Positions 54,636 through 64,000 of a stretch of 64,000 nucleotides of DNA are shown piece after piece (the stretch's first letter is position 1; each line of letters starts with the position of its first letter). Location of the stretch: assembly GCF_947172395.1 (NCBI RefSeq), contig NC_069104.1:7033355-7097354 (forward strand), read 5' to 3'. The DNA comes from Bicyclus anynana (Eukaryota; Arthropoda; Insecta; Lepidoptera; Nymphalidae). A model generated the notes under the pieces. That model was not told the origin of the DNA, did not search any database, and saw only the letters and a program-made list of their open reading frames with translations. Made by a program: the position numbers and the translations under genes.

Positions 54636-56649
54636 ATGAGGCCGTGCGTTCGGAAGGCTATCGCCACCACTGCCTTTATACTGATTCATCAACTTGTACA
54701 AAAAAAGAAAAGAAAAAAATCTAAACATTTTTGGATAAAAACGTTATACAAAAACAGATTTCAAGCTGGAAACAGAATATTTGAAGAGCTGTGCTTTGAT
54801 GACGCAGAAAGCAATTTCACTAGAATGAATAAAATTGAATTTGAACATCTGTACTCTCTTATAAACGCCAAAATAAGCAAGAAGGACACAAATTTTCGAG
54901 AAGCAATAACCGCAAGGGAAAGATTGTTGGTTACGTTAAGATTTTTGGCCACGGGAGATTCTTATACCAGTTTGCAGTATCTGTTTCGTATATCAAAACA
55001 AAGAATATCAGTAATCGTTCATGAAGTTTGTGATGCGTTAATCGATGTGCTAAGGGATTATGTTAAGGTAAAATAAAATAATTTTATTCCATTTTTCGTA
55101 CATTTTTATTAATTATTACAACATGACAAATAGACAAAAAGACAATTAATATGAAACGCTTAATTAAACAAGTACTTATCTAACAATGAGGATGAGGAGG
55201 CGGAGGGGGCATCGGTGAGGTAGGAGGGATCGGTGGGGTAGGAGGCATCGGTGAGGTAGGAGGCATCGGTGAGGTAGGAGGCATCTGTGATTGAGGAGGC
55301 ATCGGTGATTGAGGAGGCATCGGTGAGGAAGAAAGACAAGACGTATTATTGGAACTGTTTAGCCCACTGTATGATTGAGTATAATAACCAGTGTATGATG
55401 GGTATGCTCCCATGTCCGCTTCGAAAATAATTTTATTTATAGCATGCTTTACATGTGCTAAAGTAAAAGCGTCATATTTTCGCAACTCATTTGCGACATA
55501 TTGCCCATAAACATCGTAGGAGTCATGTTTTTCCGAAGCAGCACTATCACTTGCACACTGTTGTAATAGTGTTAAGGCTTCTGATATAGCATTATCAGTT
55601 AAATCATTTGGCTCAGTTCTTTTAGTTCTCTTCTTTGCTCTCGTATATTCATTTCTGGTTTCTTTAACTGTATTTTCATTACCGACTTGATTTTGAGTTT
55701 CACTTTGACTGCCACTATTTTGAGTTTCATTTTCACTGCCATCATTTCGAGTTTTACTTTGACTTCCATCATTTTGAATTTCACTGTGACATGCATTCTG
55801 TAGGGTGAAAAATCATAATTTTAATTACAGATACCATCATCCGAAGAAGAGTGGCTTACTATAGCAAGAGAATTTGAGACAAAATGGAATTTTCCGCATG
55901 CTATTGCAGCAATGGATGGGAAACATGTTATATTACAATCGCCTATAAATAGTGGCAATGATTTCGATTGTTACAAATTGTTTCCCAGTATAGTCCTATT
56001 TGCTTTAGTTGACGCCAATTATAAATTCCTGTATGTAGATGTTGGTAGCAAAGGTCGTATATCAGATGGCGGTGTGTTTAAAAATACCAATTTATATAAA
56101 AAACTTGAAAGAAGGGAACTTAATATTCCTCCGCCAGAAATCTTACAAATACCTTATGAAACTGCAGTGCCGTATTTTATTTTGGCCGATAAAGCATTTG
56201 CATTGGATGAGTACACAATGAAACCTTATGAAGGTACTCCAAATCGAGGTTCAATGGAAAGGATCTTTAATTACCGACTGTCCAGAGCAAGGAGAGTTGT
56301 GGAAAATGCTTTTGGCATTTTAAGTTCTGTGTTCAGAGTATTGAGGAAGCCCATACTATTGGAACCAGAAAAAGCTACAAAAGTCGTGTTAACTACTATA
56401 TACTTATATAACTACTTGCGAAGGGATCAAGAGGCCTCTCAAAGGTTTACTGCCCCGGGATCATTTGATGTCGAAGCTGAAGGAACAATAATACCCGGGC
56501 GATGGCGGCAGGATACAGAAATGTCATCAATGCTACCTATTCGAGCTATGCCACGGCGAGGGCCAACAGATTTAAAAGAAATACGTTCACATTTAGGGAG
56601 ACATTTTATTACAAATGGAGCAATTGCTTGGCAGAATAATTATCAGTAA
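54636..56649 (+). CDS. PIF/Harbinger transposase (two exons, DDE_Tnp_4 family)
   Basis: Cut-and-paste transposase, nuclear. Exon 1, 54636-55067, 144 codons; intron 55068-55830 (GTAAAA...ATTACAG); exon 2, 55831-56649, 272 codons, phase 0 on both sides. The product is 416 residues, normal for the family. The N-terminal part holds a helix-turn-helix-like segment about 75-135 (ERLLVTLRFLATGDSYTSLQ...). Catalytic residues expected in this family are all present: Asp173 in AMDGKHV, Asp264 in ILADKAF, Glu302 in VVENAFG. The C-terminus (GAIAWQNNY) is complete. The start is the first ATG after the terminal GC-rich zone, and no stop or frameshift is seen. The minus-strand MADF gene shares its territory. 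It may still be able to act on non-autonomous relatives. Confidence 0.9.
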
Positions 56650-57082
56650 ATACTCACGTCTTCAGGTAAAGTATCTTGAGTATTTCCTGGATGGTTTCTA
56701 TCGCCCAGGAAGCTGAAAGCTTCATAGGCGTACCAATTTGATTTATATATGTCACCACGACCTGTAATAAATAATAAATTAATTAAATTTGTACGACTGA
56801 CTATAAATATGTAATGACTGTACGAAAACATAATAATAAACATAAACATACCTGATCCTGTGATACGGCTTTTCTTTTCACGTGACCTTTCCCTCCTATA
56901 GGATCCTAGCAAAGACTCCATCTTTTTTTTAAATCCATTATTGGAATGTTCATTTCACGATTTATGTTATTCCACGCATCTTCTCTTAGTCCTCTGTTGG
57001 TATAATTAGGACATTGCGCATCCCAAAGTAGTTTATATTCTCCATATAAATGTATTAATTTGAGACACTGTTCTCTATTCAT
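55180..57082 (-). pseudogene. Harbinger MADF accessory gene, three exons, one-base frameshift
   Basis: Minus-strand DNA-binding partner of the transposase. Exon 1, 57082-56852, starts MNREQCLKLIHLYGEYKLLW, a MADF domain. Exon 2, 56761-56658, reads IYKSNWYAYEAFSFLG. Exon 3, 55797-55180, is a Ser/Asn/Gln-rich linker, a basic stretch (RAKKRTKRT), a BESS-like helix (DVYGQYVANELRKYD) and Pro-rich MPPTSP repeats. Splice signals are GTATGT/TTACAG and GTGAGT/CTACAG, with matching phases except in exon 1. An A8 run (T8 at 56923-56930) is one base short of the frame that leads into MESLLGSYRRER, and exon 1 length (231) agrees with one missing base. Known Harbinger partners carry SANT/Myb-like or MADF domains. 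A homopolymer sequencing error would restore the gene. Confidence 0.8.
55205..55330 (-). repeat. 18-bp coding tandem repeat (MPPTSP units)
   Basis: About seven units of GGAGGCATCGGTGAGGTA on the plus strand, encoding Pro-rich MPPTSP/MPPQSP repeats at the C-terminal end of the MADF protein. Confidence 0.8.
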
Positions 57083-57301
57083 GATAATATAATTATACTT
57101 ATGTTCTCTATTCCGTATTCGTCGAACAAGCGAGGCAAAACACGACCGTCTTGAGTGCGCGCGGCAAACGTACTGAGGCGCCTTTGAGCATGGACAAAAA
57201 CCGACAACGTTTGGCTCGGGTCGCGGCACGCTCGGGCGAGGCAGCGCGTGCGTTTGCCTCGGCCGAGGCGCGTCTTGACCGACCGAGGATTTGCCTCGCG
57301 C

Positions 57302-57340
57302 GGCTGCCTCGCGAGGCTGCTCGCTCAGTCAGTACGCGGC
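57302..57340 (-). repeat. Harbinger right terminal inverted repeat
   Basis: GGCTGCCTCGCGAGGCTGCT then CGCTCAGTCAGTACGCGGC, the inverse of the left terminus. Confidence 0.85.
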
Positions 57341-57959
57341 TATTTAGTTTGAATTGGCTGAGTGCGATGCGGTGCGTTTCAATTATTTGTTGTTTAGACA
57401 AAGAAGTAAATGGACAGATAGAAAGTATTCATCGCCTTCCCTCAAATAGTAAACTACATAAGCACATACTCTGGGCCTGCAGACTACTGTATATTACTGT
57501 ATAAAAAACAAGACAAGATGATTCGATATTTGGTGTCATGACACTTGCCTTTTTATTTAGTTATTGGTCAGACACAATGATGGGCTATTTGATGCTTTTA
57601 TTAAAAGAAATATAACATAAACGTATTAATTTAAAACATACTCAAATTGTTGCTAAGTATAAAAAAAATATATTGTAGTGTTATACGATATCAAAATCGT
57701 ATATCTTTTTTCGATGTATATTTACAAAGGCATGCCAATCACTTGTCTATTTACTTTTCTGTCTACGAATGGTTGATTGGTGGGCCACAGAGCTGCGTTT
57801 TGCCGTCACTCTTGCCTTCAATTACCACGGACTAAAGCTGCCAATACTTAACTTAGAAAAAGTTTTATAAGAAGCTTGCTTGAAGCTATAAACTATTCTA
57901 AAAAACATACCGAGAGATTTCAGAAAAATGGATTATAAGACCTGACAATATATAATCCT
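57341..57959. other. Unassigned DNA downstream of the Harbinger element
   Basis: AT-rich, with no gene or classified repeat seen. Confidence 0.5.
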
Positions 57960-58165
57960 ACCTAACCTTATTGTATGGATGTTTGTTTGGATGTTTGTTA
58001 CTCCCTAACGCCGCAACTACTGAACCAATTCGGCTGAAATTTGGAATAGAAAATATATGTTATTCTGTATTAACACATAGGCTACTTTCATCTAGGAAAA
58101 AGCCATAGTTCCCGAGGGATTTGTCAAAAACTAAGTTTCACACGAACAAATTCATGGGCTTTCTA
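57960..58165 (+). repeat. Dispersed repeat, family E
   Basis: GTATGGATGTTTGTTTGGAT, CGCCGCAACTACTGAACCAA and CCATAGTTCCCGAGGGATTT. It is diverged at the GACGAAGTCGCGGG end. Confidence 0.65.
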
Positions 58166-58929
58166 TATATATTTGTATGTATATAATTCAATTACATATT
58201 CCCCGGAGTTCTTGAAAAGGTGTGTAATCATTTATAACACGGGCACTGGAGGTATTGGTGTATAAATCAAAATGTGTCAGATATTCGTACGAATCACTCC
58301 CAAGGGTTACATAGGCAGTATATTTGTATACTGCGGGTAGTATAAGTTATGAAGACTTAGGACTTCATACCAGATGCTATAAGAAATTATTACTGACAAA
58401 ACTTTGTTATATACGATAGGACAGTGTTTAATACTCTAATGTATGCTAATATTGTAATGAGGTTCAGTTTCTGAGTTTGTGAGGTTGAAGGGGGTAATTT
58501 CGGAATTAACTAAACGGGTTTTGAAAATTCTTACTAGCTACGTTATTTGTAAGTGGCATAGGCTATATTTTATCCCAGTATAGTACGGTATATATCGCAC
58601 GCTTACCCCAGGAGGTTAAAAGTGCTTCCAAAAGTTGGAAAAATCCTGCATAAGTTTAAGCAAGTTTGTTTAAGTTTTCAATTCAGAGAGAGAGAATTAA
58701 GTGAATATTCTTTACTTTTATTTGGGCTTCTCGACTAATTTTGATATAGGGCCCCTCCAAGGTATGCTACGCCACTGGTGAGATCACAGTCTAGCCCTTG
58801 GCTGTGATTTCACTTGTTATTAAATGGCAAAAAAAAAATACTTTGAGACCATCAATTTATTTATAAAACAAATCGTCTAAACATATTATATTATAGGTAA
58901 AAGAAATCAAGTTATAGTGAAAATAATAT
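58166..58929. other. Unassigned DNA with old repeat remnants
   Basis: 58455-58600 resembles the family E-like start (GGGGGTAATTTCGGAATTAA, GCTACGTTATTTGTAAGTGG). The rest is not assignable. Confidence 0.45.
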
Positions 58930-59160
58930 AAATTTTTAACCGACTTCAAAAAAAGGATGAGGTCAATTCGACGCGTGTATGTTTTAAATTAATTAAAGCC
59001 GTTTCTGAAAGTACCACGGGAAAGAACTGTCTTTGAATCCTAAAACTTTATGATTTAATCGGCCTAAGTTATTGCATCACTGTGTTGGCACCGCCTTCAA
59101 AGTGATCAGAAGGTAGCACATACGATGTTATTTATCGCTTTTTAGTTATGTGATTTTGTT
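58930..59160. mobile_element. Fold-back family F, partial copy
   Basis: AACCGACTTCAAAAAAAGGA, AAGCCGTTTCTGAAAGTACC, GGCACCGCCTTCAAAGTGAT and CAGAAGGTAGCACATACGAT. One arm is reduced. Confidence 0.65.
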
Positions 59161-59550
59161 AAAAAGAATGTTAATTTTTTTTGTTAAAAAGATTTTAGTG
59201 TAATTAAACAAAAAAAAATTCACTTACAATTTTGAATAATCAAATGAATCTGCGGTTTACCACAACAAACCAAGCGTCCTGTCATGTCCGATAATAGCAA
59301 ACCAAAATGCGTTAATCCATTATTATTCATTAAAATGTATACAAAGTTCACGCTACATTATTTAACCAAACAAAAAGTTTACCTTGTTCTAAAGGTTACC
59401 CATTGTGTTAGCGGAATGTACATCATCAATAACCCTTAGGGGGTAAATCGGAACTTTGACCTAATAGTTAAGTCAGGAACGATTAATTGCTAAAGTTAGT
59501 ACATTCCCCAATAAAATGTAATGAAATATTTTTCTTTGGCATACATTCAG

Positions 59551-59710
59551 TCCGAAACTTTAGGTTCTTTAAAAGATATGTTGCAGTATTTTGGCGTTCA
59601 AATCGTCACATAACGGTGGACTTTAGTAAACTCACATCGCGAGAACAAGTTGATGAATTAGTGCCCCGGACGAGTTTTGAAATAGTCGGGAATACAATGA
59701 CAATGCTTAT
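59551..59710 (+). CDS. Candidate isolated exon, unidentified
   Basis: A 160-bp block that is less AT-rich than its flanks, with a pyrimidine-rich acceptor (CTTTGGCATACATTCAG) and a consensus donor GTAAGT. One frame is open throughout, reading RNFRFFKRYVAVFWRSNRHI then TVDFSKLTSREQVDELVPRT SFEIVG. I do not recognise a family, and no partner exon is visible up to the window end. It could be an exon of a downstream gene, an exon relic, or chance. The strand follows from the splice signals. Confidence 0.25.
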
Positions 59711-59815
59711 GTAAGTTTTACTCCTGTACCGTGAGATTTCTTGCTTTGATTACATATTAGGTTAATATTATTATTTATTACCCTTACTTTAAAAACTAAA
59801 CTATACATATAGCGT

Positions 59816-61047
59816 ATAAAAATTTTAATAAAAAAAATTCAACCGACTTCCAACTCAAAAATTAACCTAAACTAAAAAGCAAAAAATAACATCTTACCTA
59901 TGTGCTACCTTCTGATCAGTTTGAAGGCGGTGCCAAGCCAGTGATGTTCTAATTCAAGCCGTTTAAATTACAGAATTACTGTGGTTCTTTCTGAAACGGC
60001 TTTAATTAAAACATGACACTGGATTGGCACCGCCTTCAAACTGATCAGAAGGTAGCACATAGGTAAGATGTTATTTTTTGCTTTTTAGTTTAGGTTAATT
60101 TTTGAGTTGGAAGTCGGTTGAATTTTTTTTATTAAAATTTTTATTTTTTAATTTTTAGTGTTAGCAGACCTACTGAGTGTGAACAAAAATTAATAGGCAA
60201 TTAGTAATAATAATGATAATTATCTAAGTCCTACAATCCCAATTTTAAAAAATACTACCTTAACTCATATACAAAATTTCACTCCACCTTTATCCACACG
60301 TAATATGAATATTCAGAAAAACGTGAAAGGTGACTGTCCTCCGTCTTCGTCACCAGACCCCTAATACAGTCACAACCTATCCAGGTGGAAAGTTCTCATC
60401 AATACAAAATTATCAAGTCAAAACACAAGGTAGCTACTGTGAACCGTCGAGGAGTTCCCTTAACTATTCTTCGTCTTCATCACCAGACCCCTAATACAGT
60501 CACAAGCCATCTAGCTGGAAAGTTCTCATTAATACAAATTTATCAAGTCCAAACACAAGGTAGCTACTGTGAACCGTTGAGGAGTTCTCTTAACTGTCCT
60601 TCGTCTTAATCATCAGACCCTTAATACAGTCACAGTCCATCTAGGTGGAAAGTTCTCATCAATACAAATAAATCAAACCCAAACAAAAGGTCCCTGCTGT
60701 AAATCGTTGACGAGTTCCATCGTCTGTGTTTCGGCTCCATCATCAGACCAACTCCAGACCTTCATAAAATTATAGTGGTTTAAAATACCTTATGGAAACA
60801 CTAACAAACGCACTAGCTGTCTCTACGATTTTCGAAAGTTCCTCTCGATTTCTCCAAGATGCCATCATCAGATCCTGACATGAAAAAAATGGGACCACCC
60901 TGGAATCAATCCCTTCAAAACAAAAAAAGAATTTTCAAAATCGGTCCACAAATGACGGAATTATCGCTGGACATACATAAAAAAAAAAAAAAAAAACATA
61001 CATACAGCAGAACGTAGAACCTCCTCCTTTTTGGAAGTCGGTTAAAA
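59816..61047. mobile_element. Composite fold-back/minisatellite element, family F, best copy
   Basis: 59816-60144 is a palindrome with arms of about 145 bp (outer part identical by eye, centre near 59980). Then come three 130-bp tandem units (GGAAAGTTCTCAT at 60388, 60518 and 60648), a diverged block with CATCATCAGA, an A18 run at about 60979, and the end GAACCTCCTCCTTTTTGGAA then GTCGGTTAAAAA. It has no protein-coding sequence and the same architecture as 32355-33216. Confidence 0.75.
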
Positions 61048-62027
61048 ATCTAAAAACATTTTCGTCATTTTTTGTCCACTCACCTGGTAGTTTTGCCTGA
61101 AAAGTTTTCCGGGCGTTTTGAAAACAAGTAAAATTTAAAGATTTTAGGTGCCCTTTTCGAATCTTCATTTTGCCTTCGCGAATTTTTGCCAGCATTTTGT
61201 GAAAATGGCGTCTTTAACCTGTTTATTGGCGATAATATCTCCTTACGGAGTAAGTTTGCGATAAATATATGTAAGTTTATGTCCTAAAATTTTCGTTTCC
61301 GTAAAATCAATAAATTCGGCATGCGAGCGCCACAAAGTGTTAGTTAGCACGTATTCTCAAAATCTATTTTCAAAACTTTCCAGGTAACTCCCATTTTTTG
61401 GACGAAATGACAGGAAGTTATTAGTAATATCTAATACGCACTTAGGCACGTGATAAAACACCTATGACATTGACACATAACGTGTTTTTCTACCCTTAAA
61501 AGAATTTTCTAAATTGATTCAGTTAATTCAGAAATTTACCTCTACAACCTCACAAACAAAAAAAAATTACTTTTTTATATTAGTAGGTTTATATTAGTAG
61601 GTATAGATAGAAAACTATGTATTCTCCTAAGAAGTCCAACCCTTTATTCAGTACTTTGTAACCCATTTCACGAAATCTATTTTCTTCAGGGAGTAATGAC
61701 CTCGTCGGATTCAATTTCATTCCACTTTATTCGCTAATCTCCCTTCCATAAATATGCATGAGGTAATAAAGATCTTTTCTAGATGTACCCTCTGTTTGTA
61801 TGGTAATTTGTTACTGTATAATAATGCACGCGAGAATCGTTAAAAATGTGTTTAGAAAAATTCTTGCATGTTTTACATGATTTGCATTATTTTAAAATAT
61901 TGAAAATGATTTTAAAATGTGCAAGCTTTTTTCCTTTGAACAAAGAAAGTTGAATTTGATGAATTTATGAGTATGAATTTCATGTTGGTTTTTGCACGTA
62001 AATAATGTTTAAAAATGTCGTTGAAAG
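61048..62027. other. Unassigned AT-rich DNA
   Basis: No gene or clear element is seen. Confidence 0.5.
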
Positions 62028-62229
62028 TAGGCGTCCACTTATCTGCATAATACGTATCGGACGCATCGCATCAAACAGATTTTTAATTTTACAGTAGACA
62101 AAATCCGTTCGATGCGATCCGCACGATGCGGATCAGTGGACGCACTTGCATGACTTTCTATACCAAGAATACTAAAATCTGTTTGAAGCGATGCGGTCAA
62201 TGCCTATCATGCGAATCTGTAGACGCCTA
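62028..62229. mobile_element. MITE with imperfect terminal inverted repeats
   Basis: Starts TAGGCGTCCACTTATCTGCA and ends CATGCGAATCTGTAGACGCC-TA. The interior has several GATGCG/CGCATC motifs. The target duplication is unclear and the superfamily unassigned. Confidence 0.6.
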
Positions 62230-63167
62230 TTACTAAATTATGCCTAGGACAAATCCTAGAGAGATTTTAAAGTCCCTTGCGAATAGGATGAATGAATTGT
62301 GTTAAAATTGTGCATGTATTGTGTTCAGTACTGCCCCTGGGAATGACATTTGCGACATATCGACAGGTCACGTGATCAAGATCTGTCATTCCCATACATT
62401 TTTCTAGTTTTCGAAGCGTTTGCGATCGTAGAAAGAGAATCGATGTACTTGGCTACAGGGGCTGGTGTGCGTGCTACCATGTTTAGTATCCATTGATTGA
62501 TCTTAAATTAAAACATAATGTACAAAAAGCAAAGATCTCTATTTAAAAGATAAGACTACCCAATCAACATCAAAGCATCCAGCAATTTCAATAAAAACGC
62601 GTATCAAATGAAATTTCCAAACCATTGCCAATTCAAAAAGAAAATGTTTTATACTTGTTTTTATTTAATCCAAAATGTAACCGAGAAATTTCCCGTGAAT
62701 TCCTTTACGAGATCGTCCATTCCTAATTGCCTTTGTCTCGTTTCTTTTTGTTTCAATTTGAATTGGAACATCTAATGGTCATTGTCGGGAAAGAGCTTGT
62801 TAAGGTTTGATATCCAATCGACCTCTATTATTTGGAGTGGGCATTATTTTATAAAAGGAAATACGTTCAAAGTATTATTGTGATAGCGCCGTTCCCGGAG
62901 AATAAAATAGTAACTGCTATTACACGTGTTTTAGTGTTTTGGTATCAATACGTATTATTACAATTATTTTCTCGTAATTTTTATGCACTTATTAACGAAG
63001 TTAAAAAATATTACAATAGTATTCCAAAATATAGTCACTGGCTAAAGCTATTCCTACTTCTTAGTACGTTAAACAGCCATACAATTGTCTTCCGGTACTC
63101 AAAATTTAAGGCTTCATTATGATAAAATCAGTTACCATTTTGTTCTCGTTTCAAAATCTTCTGTGTG
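62230..63167. other. Unassigned AT-rich DNA
   Basis: Includes a small inverted repeat TGGGAATGACA / TGTCATTCCCA (about 62338-62395). A 96-codon open frame at 62832-63122 has the composition of random AT-rich DNA. Confidence 0.5.
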
Positions 63168-63338
63168 CCTAGTGGGAGTTTTCAATATTTCCATACTGTT
63201 ACTATCACGTAGACGTTTACGCCAATTTATATGGAATTGAAACAGTTGTGCAGTAGTGCCACTAGATGGCGCTGTTTCAATTCCTTAGCAATTCGCGTTT
63301 ACGTTACGTGACAGTAACAGTATCAAACTGCCACTAGG
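63168..63338. mobile_element. Fold-back MITE with CTCF-like motif in its loop
   Basis: Arms CCTAGTGGGAGTTTTC... GGAATTGAAACAG and the complement CTGTTTCAATTCC ... CTGCCACTAGG. The loop holds CCACTAGATGGCGCT at 63259-63273. Confidence 0.7.
63259..63273 (+). promoter_or_regulatory. CTCF-like motif
   Basis: CCACTAGATGGCGCT fits the conserved CTCF core (CCAnnAGrnGGCGC). Binding is unproven, and the motif may simply be a part of the repeat. Confidence 0.35.
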
Positions 63339-63849
63339 CCCTCTGATCGGTGCGCGTAATTCATCATCACTTGCACTTACCAAAAACGGTAAGTGCTGTT
63401 GTCAATTAAGGTTAAAAAAAAATCTATAAAAGTTAGCTTTCGTTCGAGCTTTCTCACTTTTATCTAACTCTATTACATTGTCAACAGTCGCCAAAATTTT
63501 TAAGGTTTTTTTATTTTTCCTGAAAAAATTAGCTTTTTGCAATTACAATTTTACTCTCCGGGAACGGCGATAGTATAATTGAAATATTTTTCTTGTTTAA
63601 ATTTATATTGTGGCGTTGAGTAACTCGGGCTATTCTGGACTGTGACATTATTTATATAAATAACTTAATAAAATGGCAAACCGTAATACTATATAGCTAT
63701 TAAGCCCTGTGCCTTTTTAAATGCCCTCTTAACTTTCAATATAATCCCGTTGCAACAAAAGTTATGAATACTTAAATCTCAAGTGCAATTTTTTTTTTGC
63801 GACAGGCGACACTGTTGTTTATAGATTGGAAAGTTCGTTGATGACACTC

Positions 63850-64000
63850 CCATGATATGCGGGCGACGGGGGAATGGACTGCGAGGGTGTGAAGTCGAGC
63901 GCGCGGAGGCAGTGGGAAAGTCGTGCGAACGGGGCATCGCTACTCCCTCCAGGAGTACTCTCTATGGCCCGCGCGGACCATAGGGATACACAAACTTGTG
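63850..64000 (-). repeat. GC-rich dispersed repeat, family D, partial at window end
   Basis: GTGAAGTCGAGCGCGC, GGGGCATCGCTA and CGCGCGGACCAT match, inverted, the start of 41905-42300. An open frame runs to the window edge but belongs to the repeat. Confidence 0.6.

Larger units (their letters stand above)
54404..57340 (+). mobile_element. PIF/Harbinger DNA transposon, near-complete
   Basis: 2.9-kb element with terminal inverted repeats of about 39 bp: left 54404-54442 (GCCGCGTACTGACTGAGCGA...) and right 57302-57340, differing at one or two positions. It encodes a plus-strand DDE transposase and a minus-strand MADF protein, the standard two-gene set of the superfamily. GC-rich subterminal zones (54404-54610, 57140-57340) carry many GCCTCG / CGAGGC copies, likely transposase-binding sites. 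A 3-bp target duplication typical of the superfamily is not evident. The element lies 1.5 kb downstream of the Sema-5c stop codon. Confidence 0.9.

Noticed and set aside
55912..56649. Starting the transposase at the internal Met (55912)
   Set aside because: It would cut off the helix-turn-helix part and 27 in-frame residues after a good acceptor. The two-exon model restores a normal-length protein.
63850..64000. GC-rich open frame running off the window end, like a first exon
   Set aside because: It matches, inverted, the start of dispersed repeat family D at 41905, so it is repeat-derived.
1..64000. CRISPR arrays, bacterial operons, riboswitches or prophage
   Set aside because: Spliced genes, SINEs and LINEs show nuclear animal DNA. 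No spaced identical repeats of the CRISPR kind were seen.

Overview
The window is a piece of an insect nuclear genome, most likely a moth or butterfly. I infer this from the AT-rich intronic DNA crowded with tRNA-derived SINEs, LINE 3' tails, hAT and Harbinger MITEs and a BEL/Pao LTR element whose sequences look lepidopteran to me; no search was run. The one clear host gene is a plus-strand semaphorin-5 orthologue (Sema-5c type).

Layout. Bases 1-1026 hold the 3' end of a BEL/Pao retrotransposon (integrase C-terminal region, polypurine tract, putative LTR). From there to 10.8 kb there is only repeat DNA. Eighteen consecutive Sema-5c coding exons lie between 10810 and 52940. All splice phases agree and they encode about 1066 residues: sema domain, PSI domain, seven thrombospondin type-1 repeats (TSRs), one membrane helix, and a cytoplasmic tail ending at a stop codon. 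The signal-peptide exon(s) must lie upstream of the window. Intron 1 is about 25 kb and is filled with SINEs, MITEs and LINE fragments; the other introns are 0.2-2.3 kb.

The introns also carry damaged partial copies of the gene's own exons at three places: a copy of the 3' half of exon 2 (37024-37128), PSI and sema exon fragments plus an intron copy around 43.8-44.7 kb, and broken copies of the fifth TSR exon (48084-48505).

Downstream of Sema-5c is a nearly complete 2.9-kb PIF/Harbinger DNA transposon (54404-57340). It has an intact two-exon transposase on the plus strand and a three-exon MADF accessory gene on the minus strand. The two genes interlock: the last MADF exon lies in the transposase intron, and transposase exon 2 lies in a MADF intron. 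The MADF gene has a one-base frameshift in an A run, while the transposase is open throughout.

From 57.3 kb to the end I see only repeats, fold-back elements, one weak candidate exon (59551-59710) and AT-rich DNA without recognisable genes. SINE families are called A, B and C below. SINE-A has A box TAGCCCAGTGG and B box GGTTCGAATCC. SINE-B has A box TGGCGCAGTGG and B box GGTTCGATCCC. SINE-C has only a weaker tRNA-like head. Repeat family letters D-K are my own labels.
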